Below are positions 1-7,112 of a DNA stretch of 64,000 nt, one piece after another (within the stretch, counting starts at the first letter, position 1; each line of letters starts with the position of its first letter). The stretch is taken from the NCBI GenBank assembly GCA_902826695.1, contig CADEFU010000008.1, positions 62,001 through 126,000 of the forward strand, written 5' to 3'. A program made the position numbers and the translations under genes. The notes below the pieces were generated by a model. It saw only the letters and a program-made list of their open reading frames with translations. It did not search any database and was not told the origin of the DNA. Origin of the DNA: an uncultured Alphaproteobacteria bacterium (GTDB lineage Bacteria > Pseudomonadota > Alphaproteobacteria > Micropepsales > Micropepsaceae).

Positions 1-275
1 GCGGCGGCGGCAACAACGTAGCAGGCGGCGAGAAACTTCACTGTGCCAATGCGTGCGGCGAGGGCTGGAATGAACGGCGAGGCGATAATCATTGCGAGAG
101 CGCCGAACGTGGCGTTGGCGCCGTTTAGCGTCGCGGAGACGCCGTTGCGCTCCAAGATCAGCGACAGTAGCGGCAGTGATAGGCCCATACCGACGCCGTT
201 CGCGAACACGCAGGCATAGATCGCCGAAAGGCTCAGCCGCCGATCGCGTGCGCTTAGGGCTGCAACGTCAGCCAT
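1..275 (-). CDS. MFS transporter, N-terminal part (cut by window edge)
   Basis: An open frame starts at ATG 275 and runs off the left edge; 91 codons are visible. The product begins MADVAALSARDRRLSLSAIY and continues with two hydrophobic stretches separated by a short polar loop (around NGVSATLNGANATFG), which is the pattern of the first two helices of a 12-helix major facilitator. The start overlaps the 3' end of the upstream Nudix gene by 8 nt, so the two genes are probably co-transcribed and translationally coupled. The substrate cannot be told from this part. The family call rests on helix layout and the Gly-rich helix 1, so it is moderately sure. Confidence 0.6.
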   Translation of the reverse strand, partial: MADVAALSARDRRLSLSAIYACVFANGVGMGLSLPLLSLILERNGVSATLNGANATFGALAMIIASPFIPALAARIGTVKFLAACYVVAAA

Positions 276-927
276 GCGCCTTGGCGAGCGGCTTGTTGCG
301 GCGGTAACGAAAGAACGGCGCCTCGCGGACCGTGCCGTTCTCGGTGGCGGCGAGCTCGCTCAATATGAACTTCGTGACGTCGATCGCGGGCAGCGTTTGG
401 GCATGATCGAGGGGGTACCAATCGAGCGCCGTCAGCTCGCCGTTGCTTTTGATTTCGCCCTCGACCTCTTCGCCGTCGGCCATGAAGAAGCGCGCGTGGA
501 AACGTACGGGCGCCGAGGCAGGCGTTATCGCGCGGCCCAGGAAGCGCAAACGGTCGTGCGCGGGTGCTATGCCGCGAGCGGCAAAGTCCGCCCACGTTCC
601 ATCTCGCAGCCCCGCGTCGCCGCGACCGGCGAGGATGAGGCCGGTTTCCTCGAAGGTTTCACGGATCGCTGCGGTGGCCAATCCGCGCGCCAGTGCCGGC
701 GTGCAGCCGCCGCGCTCGCAAAGTTCGTTCAAGACTTGCGCGGACAGGTGGGAACTCGGCGCGACGGTCACGTCGCTTTTGTCGAGGCGGCCGCCGGGGA
801 AGACGTAGGCTTCCGGGAACACCGCTTTGGCTGAGCGGCGGCCCATCAGAATTTGCGTCACGCCTTTGCGTCGCCGCACGAGGACGAGCGAGGCGGCGTG
901 GCGCGGCTTTACGGGACGGACGGACAT
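268..927 (-). CDS. Nudix hydrolase, NUDT19-like
   Basis: The 219-residue protein has the second half of the Nudix box (RETFEETGL, about residue 90), which supplies the metal-binding glutamates. It also has the VFPGGRLDKSD stretch near residue 42 that is typical of NUDT19-type acyl-CoA/nucleotide pyrophosphohydrolases. The first part of the consensus box (GX5E) is not conserved, as is common in this subfamily because of an insert between the PGG element and the box. It is likely a cytoplasmic pyrophosphohydrolase of unknown substrate. It lies just upstream of, and overlaps, an MFS transporter gene. Confidence 0.8.
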   Translation of the reverse strand: MSVRPVKPRHAASLVLVRRRKGVTQILMGRRSAKAVFPEAYVFPGGRLDKSDVTVAPSSHLSAQVLNELCERGGCTPALARGLATAAIRETFEETGLILAGRGDAGLRDGTWADFAARGIAPAHDRLRFLGRAITPASAPVRFHARFFMADGEEVEGEIKSNGELTALDWYPLDHAQTLPAIDVTKFILSELAATENGTVREAPFFRYRRNKPLAKAHG

Positions 928-983
928 GCATTGAACCGATGGCTTTGTTGGCTCTTTGAAGCATGCAGGGCGCTACAACGCAA

Positions 984-1008
984 ACGACCCGGCGTTGGGC
1001 CGGGTCGT
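984..1008 (-). terminator. Rho-independent terminator of the SPFH gene
   Basis: A perfect 10-bp stem, ACGACCCGGC/GCCGGGTCGT with a 5-nt loop, begins 16 nt after the stop codon of the SPFH gene. On the minus strand it is followed by a short T-rich stretch (TTTGCGTT). The position between two minus-strand genes separates the SPFH transcript from the Nudix gene. The U-run is short, so efficiency is uncertain. Confidence 0.7.
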
Positions 1009-1024
1009 GTGCCATTCGGCTTTC

Positions 1025-1888
1025 TCAGGCCGATGTTGCGGGAATCACAGGCTGGGCGCCTTCGTCGCTCAGGAGCACGAGCATCATGTTCGAGACGAGT
1101 GTCGCCTTTTGCGCGGAGGTCATGTCGGTGATGCCTTCGGTTTGGAATCGATCGAGTGCCATGCGGACCATGCCGATCGCGCCATCGACCATTTTTTCGC
1201 GGGCTTGAATCAGCGCCTCCGCCTGCTGGCGGCGAAGCATGATCGATGCAATCTCGGGCGCGTAGGCGAGGTGCGTGATGCGCATTTCAAGGATTTCGAT
1301 GCCGGCCACATTGACCGAACGTTGAAGCGATTCTTTCAAAAGATCGGACACTGCACCGGCGTTACCGCGCAGCGACACGTGCTCGTCCTTCTTTTCATCG
1401 TAGGGATGGGTCGAAACGACGTCACGCAGCGCCATCTCGCACTGTGTTTTGATGTAGGTCTCGAAGTCGTCTACGTCGAACACAGCCTGTGCCGTGTCCC
1501 TGATCAACCAGACAACGACGGCTGCCACGTCGATGGGGTTGCCGACCTTGTCGTTCACTTTCAGCGTCGGGGTCGTAAAGTTGCGCACGCGAAGCGACAG
1601 TTTTTGTTTCGCGTAGAATGGATTGACCCAGTGGAAGCCCTCGGCGCGTACCGTTCCGACGTAACGCCCGAAGAGCGTAAGCACGGCGGATTCGTTCGGC
1701 TTGAGGACCAAGAAGCCGCTCATGCAAAAGACAGTCAGCACGATGATCGGGACGCCTAGAAACGGGCGCACCGTCAGTGCGACGCCTGCCAACAGCAACA
1801 ACACGAGCACGCCCAGCATCAACCAGCCGGAGATGGCGTTCGTGATCAGGTTTTCCTTCGACGGTAGTGCGAGCTTGGAATCGGACAT
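1025..1888 (-). CDS. SPFH/Band 7 domain membrane protein
   Basis: The 287-residue protein has two hydrophobic segments near residues 22-62. An SPFH (stomatin/prohibitin/flotillin/HflK) domain follows, with the usual NESAVLTLFGRYVGTVRAEG entry and a long amphipathic, Ala/Gln/Glu-rich helix (around RRQQAEALIQAREKMVDGAI) expected to drive oligomerisation. Such proteins form membrane rings that organise microdomains or modulate FtsH-type proteases; the specific partner is unknown here. The start is well supported by GGAGGAG about 5 nt before ATG 1888. It appears to be a single-gene unit ended by the hairpin at 984-1008. Confidence 0.88.
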   Translation of the reverse strand: MSDSKLALPSKENLITNAISGWLMLGVLVLLLLAGVALTVRPFLGVPIIVLTVFCMSGFLVLKPNESAVLTLFGRYVGTVRAEGFHWVNPFYAKQKLSLRVRNFTTPTLKVNDKVGNPIDVAAVVVWLIRDTAQAVFDVDDFETYIKTQCEMALRDVVSTHPYDEKKDEHVSLRGNAGAVSDLLKESLQRSVNVAGIEILEMRITHLAYAPEIASIMLRRQQAEALIQAREKMVDGAIGMVRMALDRFQTEGITDMTSAQKATLVSNMMLVLLSDEGAQPVIPATSA

Positions 1889-1929
1889 GTGTCTCCTCCG
1901 CGTGCAGAATCGGGCGATCCGCCGTGCCT

Positions 1930-1935
1930 AGTATA
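1930..1935 (-). promoter_or_regulatory. Candidate -10 element of the SPFH gene
   Basis: The minus strand reads TATACT here, 41 nt upstream of the SPFH start codon, a plausible distance for a -10 box. No convincing -35 hexamer is seen 16-18 nt further upstream, so this is a weak call. Confidence 0.3.
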
Positions 1936-2040
1936 TTGGGTGGTTGGGGCTTGTGCGGGAGGGGGCTGGCCCAATTCGGCCAGGCATGGCGGCTGCATCG
2001 TGCGATTCAGGTGGGCGAAAAACTGTCCCAGGTAGGCACA

Positions 2041-2217
2041 ATGACAGCGTACCCAAGGCTTAGACGGCACGCGATTGCGGCATTGATCGGATTTCTGGCG
2101 GGGGCGCTTCTTTGGGTGCTGGCTGAGCGGCTCTACGCGAAGGCGCAGGGCGACGATAGCATCGCAGTTGACGGTTGCTCGCGCAGTTTGGGGATGGAGC
2201 CCTTGGCGTGCGTTTGA
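2041..2217 (+). CDS. Possible 58-residue single-pass membrane protein
   Basis: This short open frame begins MTAYPRLRRHAIAALIGFLA. A basic N-terminus is followed by one hydrophobic segment (about residues 11-30), with a short polar Cys-containing tail. Only a weak AGG lies before the ATG, and there is no homologue I recognise. The arrangement (Arg-rich, then one transmembrane helix) looks like a real small membrane protein, but chance cannot be excluded. It sits between divergent SPFH and convergent decarboxylase genes, in a gap otherwise without coding. Confidence 0.35.
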   Translation: MTAYPRLRRHAIAALIGFLAGALLWVLAERLYAKAQGDDSIAVDGCSRSLGMEPLACV

Positions 2218-2227
2218 GGCGCACGCC
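2205..2227. terminator. Hairpin between convergent genes
   Basis: GGCGTGCG pairs with CGCACGCC across a 7-nt loop. It overlaps the stop of the 58-codon frame and lies just beyond the decarboxylase stop at 2234. Neither strand has a good U-run, so it may be a weak bidirectional terminator or only a stable hairpin. Confidence 0.35.
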
Positions 2228-2233
2228 TTAAGC

Positions 2234-3502
2234 TCAGATGCAGACGCTGGCCAACGGCGGCATGCCGTTGAAGGCGACCGACGAATAGGTCGTCGTGTAG
2301 GCGCCGGTTGAGAGGATCAACACGCGGTCGCCGGCTTTGAGCGCCTTCGGCAGACGATAGTCCGTCTTCTCGTACAAGATATCGGCGCTGTCGCAGGTGG
2401 GGCCTGCGAGCACGACCGGCATGGTCTCCGTGCCGTCGTGGGGCGTTAGCACCCGGTACTTGATTGCTTCGTCCATCGTTTCGGCAAGGCCGTGGAACTT
2501 CCCGACATCGAGATAGACCCAGCGTCGCTGGTCAGCGCCGCCTTTGTGCGACACGAGGACGACTTCGCTTGCGATTACGCCGGCGTCGCCCACGATGTAG
2601 CGGCCGGGTTCGACGATGAGTTCCGGCGTGTTCGCACCGAAGTGGCGCTTCAAGGCGTCGCGGATGGCGCGGCCGTAGGACGAGATCGGCGGTACGTCGG
2701 TGCGGTAGCGCGACGGGAAGCCGCCGCCCACATTGACCATGCGCAGCCGTACGCCTTTTGCGTCGACTGCCTTGAAGAGGTCGGCGGCTTGCGCGATCGC
2801 CGTGTCGTACTGCGTGAGATCGGTCTGTTGCGAGCCGACGTGGAATGAGACTCCGTAAGCGTCGAGGCCAAGCTGATGCGCGCGCGCGAGCAGGTCGGCG
2901 GCCATGTCGGGTTCGCAGCCGAACTTGCGCGATAGCGGCCACTCGGCGCCTGCGCAGTCGACAAGGATACGGCAAAAGACCTTGGAGCCCGGTGCGGCTT
3001 GGGCGAGTTTCGTCAGCTCTTCTTCGCTGTCGAAGGCAAAGAGGCGGATGCCACGCGCGTAGGCTGCCGCGATGTCCGATTGCTTCTTGATCGTGTTGCC
3101 GTAGGAGATGCGCTCCGGTGCCACGCCGTGGCCCAGGCAGAGGTCGATCTCGCCGAGACTTGCCGTATCGAAATTCGAGCCCGCGGCAGCCAGTCGTTTC
3201 ACGACTTCGTGTGCCGGGTTGGCCTTCACCGCATAGAAGACGGCTGCGTCGGGAAGAGCGCGGACGAGACCAGCATAGTGTTGCCCCACCATATCAACGT
3301 CTACGACGAGGCACGGCGAGGGCAGTTTGGCCGTCTCGAGGTACGTCGCAATGCGCGGTGACAGGCCGCCGCGCTCTGCAGGCATGGTTGATCTGCGAGC
3401 CGCAGAGCGCAGCGTTGCTACAGCCTGTTCGGCGCGATCGTCGGCCAGATCTTGGGAATCAAATTGACGCTTGCGGGCTTTCACGCCCCCGTTGGTCAGC
3501 AT
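2234..3502 (-). CDS. Ornithine/lysine decarboxylase, fold III PLP enzyme
   Basis: This is a group IV (alanine-racemase fold) PLP decarboxylase. The PLP lysine lies in YAVKANP. HVGSQQTD, VNVGGGFPSRY and EPGRYIVGDAG contribute to cofactor binding, and the C-terminal GPTCDSADILYE carries the catalytic Cys-Asp pair of ornithine decarboxylases. It should make putrescine (or cadaverine) for polyamine synthesis in the cytoplasm. I prefer ATG 3502 because AAGG lies 8-9 nt before it; a second ATG is at 3511. Either way the protein has a roughly 40-residue basic N-terminal extension compared with typical ~380-residue enzymes. An internal ATG at 3385 would remove most of it but lacks a ribosome site. 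Confidence 0.88.
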   Translation of the reverse strand: MLTNGGVKARKRQFDSQDLADDRAEQAVATLRSAARRSTMPAERGGLSPRIATYLETAKLPSPCLVVDVDMVGQHYAGLVRALPDAAVFYAVKANPAHEVVKRLAAAGSNFDTASLGEIDLCLGHGVAPERISYGNTIKKQSDIAAAYARGIRLFAFDSEEELTKLAQAAPGSKVFCRILVDCAGAEWPLSRKFGCEPDMAADLLARAHQLGLDAYGVSFHVGSQQTDLTQYDTAIAQAADLFKAVDAKGVRLRMVNVGGGFPSRYRTDVPPISSYGRAIRDALKRHFGANTPELIVEPGRYIVGDAGVIASEVVLVSHKGGADQRRWVYLDVGKFHGLAETMDEAIKYRVLTPHDGTETMPVVLAGPTCDSADILYEKTDYRLPKALKAGDRVLILSTGAYTTTYSSVAFNGMPPLASVCI

Positions 3503-3691
3503 CGTCAACATCCTTAAAGACCCGGCTCTAAACCGGCTTGATCAAAAAGGACGCTTCCGTCGTTGCAATAACCTACCAGGGGCCAGCGGCACGTGCGTTA
3601 CGCGTCGTTACAGGTTGTAGCAAATAATGGTTGTTGAATGGTTCCGCAAGAGTCAGTTGCGTCGCAGGTGTGGAACTCGCCGCCGACCGCG

Positions 3692-4723
3692 TCACCGTCG
3701 GACGGCGATGCGGGCGCGCTGTGGAGCCTCCATCGTATCGCCGGCTGGCGCGAGGATTGCGGTGCGATTACGGCCACTGCCTTTAGCTTCTTGCAGTGCG
3801 TTCTCAGCGCGCTCGATCAGCCCCACGGCGTTGTCTTCGCCCGATGCAAGCACCGAGATCCCGAGGCTCACCGTGAAGGTGATGCGGCCACCACCGTAGT
3901 CGACTTTGGTAGCCGCTACCGCCTCGCGGAGGCGTTCGGCGGCACGCATTGCGCCCTCTGTGCCGGTTTCGGGCATCAAGACAGCGAACTCCTCGCTTCC
4001 GACACGGCTAGCGACGTCGATCTTGCGCAGTTCGCGCCGGCAAACTTCCGCAATCGTCTGCAGGACAAGATCGCCGGCTGCGTTCCCATGCTCTTCGTTG
4101 ACTTGCTTGAAATGGTCGATGTCGAACACTGCGCACGCAAGGCTGCGGCCGGTTCGTCTCGCGGCGGAAACCTGGCGCGCAGCTTCGGCAAGGAAGGCAC
4201 GGCGTGTACAGAGGCCGGTGAGGCTGTCGGATAAGGCCATCTTCCGGAGTTCGATCAAGTCGATCGTAAGCCGTGCAAGGTCTTGCAGGTGTGCGATTGT
4301 ACCGGGGCCCACGCTGCGGGGCTTGAAATCCGCGACGCTGAGCGTTCCGACCTTGTATCCGCCCGATGCCGTTAGCGGGACACCTGCGTAGAAGCGAATA
4401 GCGGGATTTCCGGCAACGAGCGGATTGTTCTCGAAGCGAGAATCCTCATGCAGATCCGGAACGAGCAAGGGCTCGTTTCCTTCGATTGCATGAGCGCAGA
4501 TCGAGGTGTCGCGCGGAATTTCGCGGATCGAGCACCCTTGGCCGGACTTGACCCACTGGCGAGTGTCGTCGATGAGGGAGATCATCGCGACGGGTGCTTG
4601 GAGCATCGCTTGGGCGAGCCTGGTGACTCGATCGAATGCCGCGTCGGGGGCCGAGTCGAGAATGTCGTAACTGGACAGGATAGCGAGCCGCCTGGCTTCG
4701 ATTGCTGCCTTCTCGATGTGCAT
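3692..4723 (-). CDS. GAF-GGDEF protein, probable diguanylate cyclase
   Basis: The start at ATG 4723 gives 343 residues. An N-terminal GAF sensor domain (about residues 10-150, with the common SICAHAI and FYAGVPL motifs) is followed by a GGDEF domain (about 165-330). The signature motif is GSEEF instead of GG(D/E)EF. The RxxD product-inhibition site (RKID) is intact five residues before it. It probably makes cyclic di-GMP in response to a small ligand, but the Gly-to-Ser change leaves activity uncertain. An in-frame start at 4819 would add 32 unconserved residues; the GAF homology begins right after the chosen methionine. Confidence 0.82.
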   Translation of the reverse strand: MHIEKAAIEARRLAILSSYDILDSAPDAAFDRVTRLAQAMLQAPVAMISLIDDTRQWVKSGQGCSIREIPRDTSICAHAIEGNEPLLVPDLHEDSRFENNPLVAGNPAIRFYAGVPLTASGGYKVGTLSVADFKPRSVGPGTIAHLQDLARLTIDLIELRKMALSDSLTGLCTRRAFLAEAARQVSAARRTGRSLACAVFDIDHFKQVNEEHGNAAGDLVLQTIAEVCRRELRKIDVASRVGSEEFAVLMPETGTEGAMRAAERLREAVAATKVDYGGGRITFTVSLGISVLASGEDNAVGLIERAENALQEAKGSGRNRTAILAPAGDTMEAPQRARIAVRR

Positions 4724-4865
4724 ATCGCATCTCACTCTAGGTCTTGCAGGCTGTCGCGGCGGTAGGCCGCATATTCCCGCTGGTTCAGACGTATTGCAGT
4801 GAGCATGCAACGTGCGCATGGAAGCACAGTTTTCTTAACACCAGGTGACTGGGGCGACGAATGGA

Positions 4866-7112
4866 TCAGCCGCGGCGTCGCCGGTTGCCAAATCGTTTCG
4901 AGGTCCGTGCAGTCCGCAGCGGGGCGCCCGCTTTGCCCCCTTCGATGAGGTCGAAGCGAAGGCCGCCAGTGAGCGGCGTCGCCTCTTCCAGCCGTACGCG
5001 CACTGTGTCGCCTAAACGGAATGTTAGGCCGGTTGCTTCGCCAACGAGCGCGTGGGCGCGTTCGTCGTGGTGGAAGAATTCGCGGCCGAGCGAGCGGACG
5101 GGGATGAGGCCGTCGGCGCCGGTTTCGCCTAAGCGGACGAAGAGGCCGAAGCGGGTGACGCCGGAGATCCGGCCCACGAACTCGGCGCCCAAGCGGTTCG
5201 ACATGTAGGCGGCGATGTAGCGGTCGGTGGAGTCGCGCTCAGCCGCCATGGCGCGGCGTTCGAAGGCGGAGATGTCTTCGGCCGTCTTTTCGAGGTGGTC
5301 GATTTCGCTGTCGGTCAGGCCACCTGCGCCCAGGTCGAATGTGCGTACCAGAGCGCGATGGACGATCAGGTCGGCGTAGCGGCGGATCGGCGAGGTAAAA
5401 TGCGCGTAGCGGCGGAGCGCTAAGCCAAAGTGGCCGATATTGTCGGGGTTGTATTCGGCTTGGCTCATCGAGCGCAGCATGACGACGTTCACGAGTTCGG
5501 CGTTCGGGGTTTTTGCCGCCTGCTCAAGGATGCGGTTCAGCATCGCGGTTGTGACCGTCTGGGCCTTTGGCAGGTTGATGTTCATCGTGCCGAGAAAGTC
5601 GCTCAACGCGGTGAGTTTTTCATCCGACGGCGGCGCGTGGATGCGAAACACAAGCGGACAGCGCTTCGCTTCCAGCGCTTCCGCAGCGGCGACGTTGGCC
5701 TGGATCATGAACTCTTCGATCAGCTTGTGGGCGTCGAAGCGTGCGCGGAGGCCGATCGACTTCACCTTGCCCTGCTCGTCGAGTTCGATCTTGTGTTCGG
5801 GGAGATCGAGGTCGATGGGGCTGCGTTTTGAGCGTGCTTTAACAAGGGCGCGATAGCACGTTTCGAGCGGTTTCAAGATCGGCTGCAGCAAAGGGCCGGT
5901 CTTGTCGTTCGGATTGCCGTCGAGCGCGTCTTGCACTTCGTTGTAGGAGAGGCGCGCGGCCGAGCGCATCAGCGCGCGTTCGAAGCGGTGGCGCTTCAGT
6001 TGACCTTGCGCGTCGAATGTCAGGTGGCAGGCGATGATCGCGCGGTCGACCTTTTCCTTCAGCGAGCAGAGGTCGGCGGAGAGTTTCTCCGGCAGCATCG
6101 GCACGACGCGATCGGGGAAGTAGACCGAGTTGCCGCGCCTGGTTGCTTCGCGGTCAAGGGCGGAGTTGGGTCTGACGTAGTAAGACACGTCGGCGATCGC
6201 GACGATCGCTTGGAAGCCGCCTTTGTTCGCGGGGTCGTCGTCGGGCGCGGCCCAGACGGCGTCGTCGTGGTCGCGCGCATCGGGCGGGTCGATAGTGACG
6301 AGCGGTACCTTGCGCAAATCCACGCGGCCGCCTTCGAGCGTCGCCGGTTTCGCGCGTTCGGCTTCGTCGATGACGGCGGATGGAAACTCGTCCGGGATGC
6401 CGTGGGAATGGACGGCGATCAGGCTGATCGCTTTCGGTTCGCTCATGCGGCCGAGTTTTTCGCGCACGCGGGCTTTTGGCTGGCCGAGCGCGCGGCCTGA
6501 GAGCGGTTCGACGACGACCAGTTCGCCATCGACAGCGCTTGCAGTGTCGCCTTCCTCGATCGTGAAGGTTTGGCGCGCTTTGCGGTCCACCGGCTCTACG
6601 CGGCCGGCGCGGCCGAGCTTGCGGAAAATGCCAACGGCTTTGTGCGCGCTTGCGCCCAGGCGCTTGATGATGCGCGCTTCGTAACCTTTGCGGCCTGACT
6701 TTAGCCGCGCAAGAAAGCGTTGGCCGATGCCAAGTGCGCTGCCTGCAACTGCGTCATCGGCGCCGGGGGCGAGGATGATTGTGGGCGGTTTGGCTTCGCT
6801 GTCCCATTGGACGGGACGGCAGAGTAGGTCGCCGTCAGCGCTTTGTTCCACGACTTCGACGACAACAACTTCGGGAAGTTCGCCGGTGCGGGTCAGCTTC
6901 TTGCCGCGGCCACGTTTGACGTCGCCATCATCCATGAGGCTGTTCAGCAAGCGCTTCAGCGCGATCTTCGCGCCACCCTTCACATCAAAGTGGCGGGCGA
7001 GATCGCGCTTGGTGGCTGAGGGATGTTCGGAGAGGTAGGCTAGCAACTCTTCGCGCGTCGGAAATGATCCGCGTTGTTGAGGCTCACGCGGTTCGCGCAG
7101 TTTCTTATTCAC
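4866..7112 (-). CDS. rnr: Ribonuclease R
   Basis: This 748-residue exoribonuclease has an N-terminal winged-helix segment (about 15-80), cold-shock-like domains, and an RNB catalytic domain with the acidic cluster DPPDARDHDDA (about residues 276-286) that binds Mg2+. The RNB domain also has the HFTSPIRRYADL signature. A C-terminal S1 domain follows. It degrades structured RNA 3' to 5'. The ATG overlaps the topA stop (ATGA), so it is translated from the topA transcript by coupling. The length and domain order are usual for the family, and the tail is basic. Confidence 0.96.
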   Translation of the reverse strand: MNKKLREPREPQQRGSFPTREELLAYLSEHPSATKRDLARHFDVKGGAKIALKRLLNSLMDDGDVKRGRGKKLTRTGELPEVVVVEVVEQSADGDLLCRPVQWDSEAKPPTIILAPGADDAVAGSALGIGQRFLARLKSGRKGYEARIIKRLGASAHKAVGIFRKLGRAGRVEPVDRKARQTFTIEEGDTASAVDGELVVVEPLSGRALGQPKARVREKLGRMSEPKAISLIAVHSHGIPDEFPSAVIDEAERAKPATLEGGRVDLRKVPLVTIDPPDARDHDDAVWAAPDDDPANKGGFQAIVAIADVSYYVRPNSALDREATRRGNSVYFPDRVVPMLPEKLSADLCSLKEKVDRAIIACHLTFDAQGQLKRHRFERALMRSAARLSYNEVQDALDGNPNDKTGPLLQPILKPLETCYRALVKARSKRSPIDLDLPEHKIELDEQGKVKSIGLRARFDAHKLIEEFMIQANVAAAEALEAKRCPLVFRIHAPPSDEKLTALSDFLGTMNINLPKAQTVTTAMLNRILEQAAKTPNAELVNVVMLRSMSQAEYNPDNIGHFGLALRRYAHFTSPIRRYADLIVHRALVRTFDLGAGGLTDSEIDHLEKTAEDISAFERRAMAAERDSTDRYIAAYMSNRLGAEFVGRISGVTRFGLFVRLGETGADGLIPVRSLGREFFHHDERAHALVGEATGLTFRLGDTVRVRLEEATPLTGGLRFDLIEGGKAGAPLRTARTSKRFGNRRRRG

